Shown here piece by piece: positions 12,518 to 21,321 of a DNA stretch of 64,000 nucleotides. The stretch is from Chalara sp. BL73. Taxonomy: Eukaryota; Ascomycota; Leotiomycetes; Helotiales. The translations under genes were made by a program, and so were the position numbers. Position 1 is the stretch's first letter. Each line of letters begins with the position of its first letter. The notes under the pieces are model-generated. The model had not been told where the DNA came from. It did not search any database and saw only the letters and a list, made by a program, of their open reading frames with translations. The stretch covers positions 87,365 to 151,364 of the forward strand of contig CAKJVC010000162.1 in NCBI GenBank assembly GCA_918026815.1. Direction: 5' to 3'.

Positions 12518-13916
12518 ATGCGTTCTTTCATTTCTATAACTGCACTAGCCTCAGTTGCTTTCGCAGCAGAGCCTTGGATTAATGAGCCAGATACTGGGCT
12601 AGTGGACTACCTCTTCGGCACAAACTACACAGAGGGTGCACTTCCTTTACTCAAGGATATTCGCGGGGTGCCCGACTTCGATTGGGCGGCGAAACAGCAT
12701 CTGACAAACCAGCAATACAGCTTCTACAGAACAGCTGCGGGTGGCGAATGGAGTATGTCGATATATTCTCACGTATAGGTTCTTTAAATGCTGACATTCC
12801 AAAAGGCTACAGAAACAACCTAGATATTTGGTCAAAGGTCAAGTTCCGAACTCGTATGCTAAACGATGTATCAAAACTCAATGAGACTCTTCCGTACGTT
12901 TAGATTCAAAGAGATATTCTGCTACTCTCTTGTACTAACTCATTGTAAAAGTGTGACTTTCATGGGCTACAACTTCAGTGCCCCAATATTCATCGCCCCA
13001 GCAGCACGCGCGGCTTACGGAGACGCAAGAGCAGAGCTAAACTTCGTCGACGCCTCAGCAAATGAAAACATTCTCTACACAGCAGCTCTCTACGCCTCAA
13101 AGACTATTGAAGAGCTCGCGGCGCAAAAGCATAATGACACCCTCAATGGTCCCCAAGTTATGTTCCAACAGATCTACACTAACGCAAACATCTCAGTTAC
13201 CTGGGATAATATAAAGCGCGCTGAAGCTGCTAATGCTAAAGCCATTGTCTTCACGATTGATGCACCATTCACTTCCACGCGCCATCGCGCGGCACGCTTT
13301 GATACTACTAATGCAAACTCTGTCACTGGTGCACTAACGTGGGAGCTTTATGATCAGATCAGGAATCAAACAAAACTTCCGGTGATCCCAAAGGGTATCA
13401 GCACGGTGGAGGACGCCCTTCTCGCGATTGAGAAAGGTGCACCAGCCATCTATATCTCCAACCATGGAGGTAGACAGCTTGACCATTCTCCCTCTCCCCT
13501 GGAGATTGCTTACGAGATCTACCGCAATGCGCCCGAGGTTTTCCAGAAAGTAGATGTCATGGCTGATAGCGGCGTTAGATATGGTAGCGATGTTCTTAAG
13601 CTCTTGGCCTTGGGTGTCAAAATGGTTGGAATGGGAAGACCGTAAGCTTTGCATCTGTATTCTCTCGTTATACCAGCAGCTCAATGCAAAAAGATTCATG
13701 TACGCCAACTGCTATGGACTTGACGGTGTCACGAAGCTCATCCAGATGGTTAAGACGGAGATCGTCGCAGATGGTGCTCAAACCGGCGTCACTAACTTGA
13801 GAAATGTTTCTCGAAGCATTGTAAGTATTCTGTACAGCCTCTCAGCGAAGATATCTAATGTTACGTAGCTCAATGCTCGGCAACTTGATAACACTGTTTT
13901 CCTCTTGGACGAATAA
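12518..13916 (+). CDS. Secreted FMN-dependent alpha-hydroxyacid oxidase/dehydrogenase
   Basis: Five exons, 12518-12752, 12806-12893, 12952-13641, 13694-13820 and 13869-13916, encode 395 aa; the four introns are 48-58 nt. Residues 1-17 are a signal peptide ending AFAAEP. The TIM-barrel family motifs are clear: FSAPIFIAPAARA after the substrate loop, YASKTIEELA, FTIDAPFTSTRHR, ISNHGGRQLD (the catalytic histidine and the substrate-binding arginine) and DSGVRYGSDVLKLLALG for FMN phosphate binding. Relatives include lactate 2-monooxygenase, glycolate oxidase and flavocytochrome b2, which oxidise 2-hydroxyacids. There is no cytochrome b5 domain, so it is not a cytochrome b2. The signal peptide suggests secretion or a secretory-pathway compartment, unusual among well-studied family members. 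The substrate is unknown. Confidence 0.88.
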
Positions 13917-14400
13917 ATGTTAAATTTCATGATGTATGATTTTCTTCTATAGAGGGCTTTTGTGTGGATGCACAAAAGCAGCAAGGGCGTTTCATTGTAT
14001 ATATTCATCTCACAAATTCACTGTATAGAGTTCATGAAAAGCCAACTTGAAAAGACTTAATGATATATCCCAACCGTGACCGATATGTAATTAAGCCACA
14101 ACTTTGAGGACTTCTCGGGCAATACTATTACTGATTCGAACTGATTAACTTGCGGTTCTATTGTATTCTCATTTTACTTTGTGTGCGGATATTTAACTAT
14201 CTATAACAGGTTCATGTTGAATTCTCTTCCCAGATTGCGCCTTTCTGACTCTAGAATTTGTCTTACGTCTCTAATGTAATGTCTGATGAAGGCCTTGTGA
14301 GGCTCTAGCTCTCATTCCACTGTACTCCAGAACGCAAGAGAGGATATGGAGACCCACAACCCATTTCATCCGCACGCCTAATTTCCACCAATTTCAATCC
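13917..14400. other. Convergent intergenic region
   Basis: 484 bp between the ends of two convergent genes (FMN oxidase, LOG family). It should hold both 3' untranslated ends. No other element was seen. Confidence 0.5.
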
Positions 14401-15166
14401 TCAAGACTTGCTCCAATCCAGCCCAAACCGTCCCGAACTAACCTTGTACTCCCTCAAGGCCTTCACCGCATCCCCAGCCGTCTTAGCCTCAACCATAATA
14501 TCCGCATTTCCCCCCTTCACAAACCCCGCCTCTGTAGCCGTCTTCACCCACCCCACAACTCCATCATAAAACCCATCCACATTCAGCACCACCACGCCGC
14601 GGTCATGGATCCCCAGCTGATTCCACGTCACCATCTCCATCAGCTCCTCTATCGTGCCATACCCGCCGCTGAGCGCGATGAATCCGGAGCCCGGGCCGCC
14701 TGCCATGACCGCCTCGGCCATGCGCCGCTTGCGAGTGTGCATGTCCGGCACGACGCTGGTGCGGCCATAGGGTCCAAGGGTCCCGTCTTGGAGCAAGGTG
14801 TTCTCGCTAGCTTTCTGGGTGATGTCGAGCGGGTTGGGGGCCCGCTCGTACTCTACCAGCGCTTTGGGGATGACGCCGTGCACGGATTCGGGACCGGAGA
14901 GCGAGACGAGGGTGCGTGCTACTTCACCCATCAGGCCTGTGGTTCCGCCGCCATATCTAAGGAAGTTGTTAGTTTATTGTAGTTTTCCTTTCCCCAACCC
15001 TGAAAGAAGGTGGGGGGTGTATGGGGAGGGCTTACACGAGGGAGATGTTTGAGTCGTGGAGGACTTGGGCTAGTTCGCGGGCGGCCTTGAGGTGGATGTC
15101 TGAGGATCCGGGTGAGGAACCACAGAAGACGCAGATGACGGTTGGTGGGGAGGTTGCAGAAGCCAT
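14401..15166 (-). CDS. LOG-family cytokinin riboside 5'-monophosphate phosphoribohydrolase-like
   Basis: Two exons, 15036-15166 and 14401-14956, with a 79-nt intron, encode 228 aa. ATG 15166 is chosen because the family begins just before ICVFCGSSPG, a segment present at residues 11-20; an upstream in-frame ATG would add 44 unusual residues. Family landmarks are YGGGTTGLMG, the MHxRKxxM motif (MHTRKRRMAEAV) and GGYGTIEE, part of the PGGxGTxxE active-site motif. Here the motif reads SGGYGTIEE, with Ser replacing Pro. The family was long labelled lysine decarboxylase; characterised members release free cytokinin base from its nucleotide. In fungi it may serve cytokinin production or nucleotide clean-up. 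Cytosolic location is inferred from the lack of targeting signals. Confidence 0.87.
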
Positions 15167-15594
15167 TATTGAGTGTTTGGTAAATACAAAAAAAGGGCTG
15201 AGATATTTTTCACGTGTCACTTGTGTATTGGGAAATCTATTTTGCCACAGTGAGTTGGACGAATTGTTGAAAAGTATAATTTTCTTGGTTTGGTTCATAG
15301 GATAAAAATTGAACGAATCCAGATATATATATATGGTGCCAAGGATGCTTAAAATCTCTTGCCTATGAGCAACCGATTTATTCGTGATTGAAGACGCCCT
15401 ATGTAAGGTAATTATTACTCCACGTTTTCAATGACTCATACAGAAAATTGACCTAAGCTCATTGGGAGTTCTGCATGTTCTCTAGTATGCTGACAGATGA
15501 ACACGTATTTTCTGCTGGTTTGTAGTCTCAGGGAATCGGATTCACTACTATCAATATACAACAACGGTGAGATGCTGTGGCGCATAGGTTGTGA
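15167..15594. other. Promoter-side flank between LOG gene and transposon
   Basis: About 430 bp upstream of the minus-strand LOG-like gene, ending at the target duplication of the transposon. It includes an AT-alternating tract around 15322-15333. No gene was seen. Confidence 0.5.
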
Positions 15595-15603
15595 ATATTC
15601 TAA
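15595..15603. repeat. Left 9-bp target-site duplication of the MULE
   Basis: ATATTCTAA directly precedes the left inverted repeat. The same nine bases directly follow the right inverted repeat at 19220-19228. A 9-bp duplication is the usual size for Mutator-like elements. Confidence 0.9.
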
Positions 15604-15701
15604 GGCAAGTGATTAAAATACACCCGGTGTAGGAAAAAGTGGGGTATACACCGGGTGTAGGAATAAGTGGGGCATCGCCATTTTAACTTTGGATGGGAAT
15701 C
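15604..15701 (+). repeat. Left terminal inverted repeat, outer 98 bp
   Basis: Base-for-base reverse complement of 19122-19219. Inside lie two 26-bp near-identical modules (15619-15644 and 15647-15672; 24 of 26 bases match), each containing a palindrome-like core ACACC-N-GGTGT. The remaining 19 bp of the repeat resume at 16303-16321, after the nested LTR. Confidence 0.92.
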
Positions 15702-16297
15702 TGTAACAAATAGAGGGCAGTAAGAGGGATTGCAATATAGCAGGTAAGGACACGTATGTTATAAAAGCACGTGATGAGCAATGCGAGTGTAATAGTATTG
15801 TATTGATATGAGATGTAGGTCTTTGAATCTATGAGAGACTCAAGCTTGCCCACAAAGGAGTTCTGGCTTCCATTTATGTCTTTCGCCTTTCGACTGTTCT
15901 ATATCCTTTACCTACAGAGTCACCAAGCTTTTGACTTTAGTATATGTAGCAGCTGAAGCCACGACAGCTTAAGTCATACGCCATCGTAGTGGCTGCAAGC
16001 CTGTAGCCGAAAGCCTGTAGCCGCTGTAGCTGAAAGCCTGTAGCCCCTGTAGCCGAAAGCCTGTAGCCACTGTAGCTGCAAACCTGTAGCCGCTGTAGCC
16101 GCAAGCCTGCAGCTGGCTATAGGCTGGTTACGCCGTTTGCAGCCCTGAAAGTACTGCAGCTGAAACCCACGGCAGTCTAAGTCCTACGCTTTTGTAGTGG
16201 CTGCGAGCCTGTAGCTGCAGGGCTTAAGTTCTCTCATAAAGACTTTTATTCCATATCCGGGGTCTTGAACTGATTTTGCCGAATCCTGGCTGTTACA
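15702..16297. mobile_element. Solo LTR nested in the left inverted repeat
   Basis: 596 bp beginning TGTAACA and ending TGTTACA, i.e. TG...CA with a 7-bp terminal inversion, flanked on both sides by GAATC (15697-15701 and 16298-16302). Removing the segment and one GAATC copy restores exact complementarity to the right inverted repeat. TG/CA ends plus a 5-bp duplication are the hallmarks of a retrotransposon LTR, and a TATAAAA box (about 15760-15766) fits an LTR promoter. No gag or pol sequence is present, so this is a solo LTR left by LTR-LTR recombination. The parent family (copia or gypsy) cannot be named. The less likely alternative is a small non-autonomous DNA element. Confidence 0.82.
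15989..16115 (+). repeat. CTGTAGCC-type minisatellite inside the LTR
   Basis: Imperfect tandem copies of a roughly 24-bp unit built from CTGTAGCCGAAAGC and CTGTAGCCG. A larger imperfect duplication flanks it: about 45 bp near 15959-16005 (containing TAGTGGCTGCAAGCCTGTAG) recurs near 16168-16214. The array lies wholly within the solo LTR. Confidence 0.8.
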
Positions 16298-16381
16298 GAA
16301 TCCCTAGTAAAAGTCGTGATTACTTTACAATCATAAGTTATATTAAAAAAGAGCTATATCAGTTGCTTGAATTCAAAGCTA

Positions 16382-19019
16382 TTAATATACAAAACAGTAC
16401 GTTTCTTCATCTCTCTGTTGTTGTTCAGCAATTTGTCTTTGTATACCTCTAATACCAATTTCAGTATTTCTTCCACTTATTCTGATATACCTCTCATTTT
16501 CTTCCTCTTCTACTCTTCGATCTTCATCTTCTTGGAAGTCTAGAAATGCATCTAGCTCTTCATTTGTCCAATTTGGGCTTCCTTCTATCAGCGTTTTAGT
16601 ATTAATATCAAGACGTTGACGGAATTTTAGATTAGTTTCCTTCAGATATCTCCGGCTGTACATATCCCACGTTTTTAGGCCCGCTACTCTTCGATATTGA
16701 GACTCTTTGACTTGAGGGTGTGCTGCTAGATAGTCTTGTTTTCTAGCTAAGTATCTGTTATATACCATCTCGATTCGATTAGGGTATATTGGCCTTGAAT
16801 CCGTAACAACTGTAGTCTCAAGTTGACTATGCAGTTGAGCTTGAAGCTCAGTTTCGATAGTCGAGGATTCAGGCTCTTCAGATAAAAGTCTTACTACAGG
16901 AGTAGGCTCTATTTGTGAATTAAGCTCGTTTGATGTTTGATTTAAATGTTGATCTTCATCTTGATCTTCCTGAGCTATCTGAGCAAGCTTCCGCATACAA
17001 CTAATACTCCTACTAGTATGACCAGGGAGGCCACATAACCCACACTTCCTTTGTTTAGGACCTTCTGTTGCTTCAAAGCCAGAAGGAATACGTTTTGTAC
17101 TATGTTTTGTGCTATTTCGAGGTGCTCCTTTGCTAATTAGATGTAGAGGTTCAAGAATTGGAGGCTCTAGCTCTTGTTGAAACCGATTCCACCACCAGTG
17201 TAAGTGAAAATCGTCGGGAGTAAGGCCAAGACCTACTTCTTGTCGATTCTTTACTATATGAGCACAAGGTACTCCCATCGTTTTCGAAAAGGTCCCTGAG
17301 CAGGGCACTAGAGGCTCTTTCATCTGCTTTACATGATCTTTAACTAATCGAAGAGCTTGTACAGTAATTGCACTAAAGCATAAACCGAATGTCTTCCGAT
17401 CAAGACTAAGATCAGTTCGAATTTGGTCTCGAGCTTCATGGTAAACAATCTCCCGCATTTGTTTTCGTACAGCCATCTCAATCGATTTCCAAGTATCAAG
17501 AAGATCTCCTTGAGAGCTAAAGATGTATCGTTTGAGATATCGATGAGCTGCTTCAACTCTAGACGTAGCCGTAATACCAAAATGGGGGTATTGATTAGTC
17601 CAAGCATGAACTAGAGCTCTTTTCCTCTCCGGCCTTAACCACGTGCTTTTAATGTATTCAGTGCAAGTGGGGTAGCTAGCAAAATCAATGTCAAACTGAG
17701 CGAGTCGAGTTTGATATTCATTCTCTGTTTTCGAAGCTATAATACCATTCCAAGCTTGTATAAAGGCTTCCCAAGACTCGGTAGCTGTGAATTCAGACTT
17801 GCAGTGCTGCTGAATATTCTTATTCGCATGCCATACACACAATAGAGCAGGAGAGTCAGGAAAAACTGTCGAAATAGCATTGCGAAGAGCTTGGTCGCAG
17901 TCAGTACTAATTGCACCAGGGCCGACAACTACAGTAGGTGTAGCTAGAGTAGTAAATAGTTCTTTGAGTTGTAAACAAGCCCATTCATATGCACTTTCCG
18001 TTTCGTCAGATAGGAAAGCAAACCCAATGAAAAAGGTTTTGCTACTCCGGTCCACTCCTAAAAACATTTTAGTTAATAAGTTTATTAGAAGGTTTATTAT
18101 TGCTTAAATAACGAACCAATTACATCAAACAAAGGCATATTAAACCGATTTGTTCGATATGTATTATCAATTAAAATAACATCATAGTTGAATTGCAAGT
18201 GCTTGAGGCATTCAGGTAATGTGATAAAAATATGCTGAACTCTATTGTCTTCTCTACAGCTATTCGATAGGAAAGCTCTTGCTCTTTTAGGTGATCCATT
18301 AGAGCTTCAATCGGAGACTTCCCTTGACGTGATGCTCGCCGAGAAGTAGCATTGTGATTATATATATCGCGCGGTATAAGTGGTAAAGAAGGGGCAAATT
18401 GATGAAGGAACTCCATCTGTTGCTGAGGACGTATGCCTAAAAATGATTAACCCTGGATCTTTATGCTAAACCACTATTTAGTTACAAACTAACCTGAATC
18501 ATACAAAGCTTGGTTAATAGCCTGACTTTCAATAGACATTCGACGATGGACAGAGTGTGCGGCAGGGTGAGAGCTAGGGCTATGATTATGAGTACCAAAT
18601 TGCTTATAATCTCGATGCTTCAGCTCCCATTTTGTCTGGCAGATTGTCTCACAAGCTAGTACTGAAAATCGACAGTCAGTGCCTCGAGATCGAGACTGTT
18701 GCTCACGTGAGAGATTTTGATTTGGTTTATATAGCCGGTCACAGCTAAAGTGTAACTTTAATCGATTACTCCCAGGTGTACGCTTACTTCTCCCTTTTAT
18801 AAATGCATACCCACGTGTGCTAGCAAAATCATTAATTGATTTCTGCAAAGCAGCCAGAGATTCGTAGGTTTGCTCCGGAGGGAGTGCCATATCAACAGCA
18901 GCTGGAGTTAAAGTAATTGCGCTAGATCGAGCTTGAGTAGAAGTGGTTTGAATGTAAGCGATTTGAGAAAGCGGGGATACAGTAGGAAGATCAAGTGATA
19001 AAGAAATAGGACAGTCCAT
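16382..19019 (-). pseudogene. MULE transposase with FAR1-like DNA-binding region, one frameshift
   Basis: Exons 18494-19019, 18117-18436 and 16382-18057 (introns of 57 and 59 nt) total 2522 nt, one base short of 841 codons. The N-terminal part has a FAR1/WRKY-GCM1-like zinc region (FASTRGYAF..., FSCDR..., GTDCRFSVLAC, THNHSP). The middle has the MULE transposase core with LIDNTYRTNRFNMP and DCDQALRNAI...LLCVWHANKNI. Toward the end are a SWIM-like CxH segment (VPCAHI) and a CCHC-type knuckle (CGLCGLPGH). The frame must shift by one base near 18255, between SYRIA and the segment DNRVQHIF, consistent with a single-base deletion; no intron can explain it because no GT donor lies upstream in that exon segment. 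The enzyme would cut and join at the 117-bp inverted repeats. Whether the lesion is real or a sequence error is unknown. Confidence 0.87.
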
Positions 19020-19102
19020 TTTAATAGATATTTAAAGCTATTTGAAGTAATTGATAATTATAGGATAAAAGGATTGATATAGGACACGAGATTAACACGA
19101 AA

Positions 19103-19219
19103 AATCACGACTTTTACTAGGGATTCCCATCCAAAGTTAAAATGGCGATGCCCCACTTATTCCTACACCCGGTGTATACCCCACTTTTTCCTACACCGGG
19201 TGTATTTTAATCACTTGCC
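19103..19219 (-). repeat. Right terminal inverted repeat, 117 bp
   Basis: Uninterrupted version of the inverted repeat; identical over its full length to the two pieces of the left copy. It contains the same two palindrome-cored 26-bp modules in opposite orientation. Confidence 0.92.
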
Positions 19220-19228
19220 ATATTCTAA
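19220..19228. repeat. Right 9-bp target-site duplication of the MULE
   Basis: ATATTCTAA, identical to 15595-15603. Confidence 0.9.
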
Positions 19229-20054
19229 AGAGGTTATTGTAACATCTTACTAAGCAGGATTGTTAAGCTTCATAACAGTCTTCGGGTGGTCTGGCAACTC
19301 CACTTTTATCAACAACACAATCGACATCCAAAACATTCATACTGATGCAAATGCCGTATGTTTGGGCTAATCAGCGAAGATAAATCCTGATCGATCCTCT
19401 ATCGACTGCGGCCGTTAACGCACGACATCGTTATTGCGAGTGAACTCCCCTGCTTTAAGTTTCGCGGGGTCTCCTGCTCTCGCTTCGCCCGCTCAGCCTC
19501 AGGGGATCAGGATTGCAGGAGGCGAAATGACGATGAGCCTCCCAGAAAGTCCCTGCCAGGCGGTCTGAAACTTAGAGATAAGCTTAAAAATGTCGCCAGC
19601 TGCGGAGATTTTGTATGCATAAGTTAGCCGAGTGATTGCTCGGCTCCTTATCGCGATGTATGTTACATGCGCCTCGAAAACGCGCAAGGTATACCGTTGG
19701 TCGGCGACGGACCATGAGTTGTCTATTCCTTAAGAGTAAAGCAAAATGTTGTACTGTCTATGGCTGAGGCTACACTGGATGTTTACTGTTTGCGGTGGTT
19801 GGATAGCCCATTGGGTCGTATTAGGAGTCAATCCTTTCTAGCAGTCAAAGGAACTGGATCTCATTGTAACATGAGAATGTAGGTAACCTTGGAGGTCACT
19901 TGCGCAATCTCATGCTTAATGAACTCGGAAAGTATATATGTACTAATATGTAGGATCTTTGTATGATCTCCTCATCAACATCAACTTACATCCGTAACAC
20001 CTCTTTTTTAGTTCATTTTCTTCTTTTCATCCATTCATCCTGACTTCAACCAAG
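19229..20054. other. Upstream region of the secreted Ala/Pro/Lys-rich gene
   Basis: About 830 bp after the transposon. It has a TATATA run near 19933-19938, about 120 bp upstream of ATG 20055, followed by a pyrimidine-rich leader, a common fungal promoter layout. No gene was recognised. Confidence 0.45.
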
Positions 20055-20992
20055 ATGCGTTATAACGAGCCATTTATTTGGGCTCTACTGGCCTCCGCTG
20101 ATCTGGCAGCTGCCTTGCCGAGAAGATCACTCGTTAAAAGAGAAGTCTATGAGACACCATCTACAATATCGCGATTCATAGCTCGTGATGGCAGTCACTC
20201 AGTAGATGCAGTAACAGACTTGATCCTCCGCTCGGACGGCACACTTATATCTAAACGCGATCCAGGATGGGCGAGTGACAAGAATGCTGCCATGTTTGTA
20301 GTTTCATGCGCGCTGCATTAGTGAATGCTAACTTGTTACCTAGTTACCAATCCTGCGGTGTAGCTGGCGCAATCGCAGCAGTCTGCTTGTCCAATATCCC
20401 AGGTGTGCCAAAGTATGCCGCTGCAGCAGCAGGAGCCGTCGGTGCAGCAGGAGGTATTGCAGGTAATGCGGTGGCATGGAAGAAAGTGGCCGACGAGAAG
20501 AAAAAGATAAGTGCCGAATCCGCCGCAGAGATGGGCCAAGCTCCTGGTCCGGCTGCAGCATCACCTCCAGCATCACCTCCAGCATCACCTCCTGCAGCGG
20601 CAAAACCTGCTGCACCAGCACCTCAATCCAAGCCGGCCGCACAAAAACCAGCGAATGCTGAAGCCGGACCCTCCAAAAAGCCAAACCACCCCTTGGACTC
20701 GGCGCCACCTAAAGATGTGAAGGGCAACTGGGACCCAAACAAGAGTCAGTTTGACGAAGGCAAGAAACCTGCTGTTACCAAGCCTGAGCCAAACCCAGCT
20801 GCGGGGCCACCAAAGGATAAGGATCTGAAGGGCAAGAAGGTTGCTGAAGAGCCCAAGAAAGAGCAACCTAAAAAAGAACCGAAAAAGGAGCAGCCTAAGA
20901 AGCCTGCTGCCCCAGCTCCGGCTCCGAAAAAGGAAGAAACAAAAAAGCCGGCTGAGAAGCCTAAGGCACCAAAGAAATCTAAGACGTTCTAA
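20055..20992 (+). CDS. Secreted Ala/Pro/Lys-rich protein with dibasic processing sites
   Basis: Two exons, 20055-20293 and 20344-20992, encode 295 aa; the 50-nt intron uses a GTTTGT donor and a TAG acceptor. Residues 1-20 resemble a signal peptide (IWALLASADLAAALP). Dibasic sites follow at RR 23-24, KR 28-29 and KR 67-68, suggestive of Kex2 cleavage. Next is an Ala/Gly-rich hydrophobic segment (GVPKYAAAAAGAVGAAGGIAG), then a long low-complexity tail rich in Ala, Pro and Lys with PPAS repeats (a 12-bp DNA unit repeated around 20568-20594) and KKEQPKK motifs. No enzyme domain is seen. It might be a cell-wall or extracellular matrix protein or a processed effector; these are guesses. Confidence 0.72.
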
Positions 20993-21321
20993 GGAACTAA
21001 CACTAAGGATATAAGTTAAACAAAAGTATGTACGAAAGAGGCTGGATTATCGCCTGACATCCGGTCGTGCATTGGGAATAGGAGTTCGAAAAAGCCATTC
21101 TGGGATTTAAAAAAAGCGATTTTTTAAAAAAGCATTTAGAACGGCCACAGTGAGCATCGCTTTTGGTAGGATTTGCTCAGTAAAAAGTTTGGAGTTTGGA
21201 GTTTAAAAGTTTTGAATTTATTGATTACGTAGATTAGTTATATCTATAAATATCACCAGTATAAAAAGAACGATCCGTCGGACTTTTTGCAACGCTGAGA
21301 AATTGTATTTTCCCTGCGCAG
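20993..21321. other. Convergent intergenic region
   Basis: About 330 bp between converging genes, rich in A/T runs (for example near 21110-21135). It should include both polyadenylation regions; nothing else was recognised. Confidence 0.45.

Larger units (their letters stand above)
15604..19219. mobile_element. MULE (Mutator-like) DNA transposon, FAR1-type, 3.6 kb
   Basis: The element is bounded by inverted repeats starting GGCAAGTGATTAAAATACAC and flanked by the 9-bp duplication ATATTCTAA. The right inverted repeat spans 19103-19219 (117 bp). The left copy is identical but split after 98 bp by a nested 596-bp LTR: 15604-15701 and 16303-16321. Between the repeats is one minus-strand transposase gene with a FAR1-like DNA-binding region and a MULE transposase domain. 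Total identity of both repeats argues for a recent insertion, while the split repeat and a frameshift in the transposase suggest that this copy may no longer move by itself. It resembles the Hop-type MULEs known from filamentous ascomycetes; exact family assignment needs a database comparison. Confidence 0.93.

Noticed and set aside
4017..13916. Possible secondary-metabolite cluster (SDR, BV monooxygenase, FMN oxidase)
   Set aside because: No polyketide, peptide or terpene synthase, no pathway regulator or transporter nearby, and gaps of 2.5-2.8 kb separate the genes.
15989..16115. CRISPR-like array
   Set aside because: The tandem units are contiguous and degenerate with no unique spacers; it is a minisatellite within an LTR in a eukaryote.
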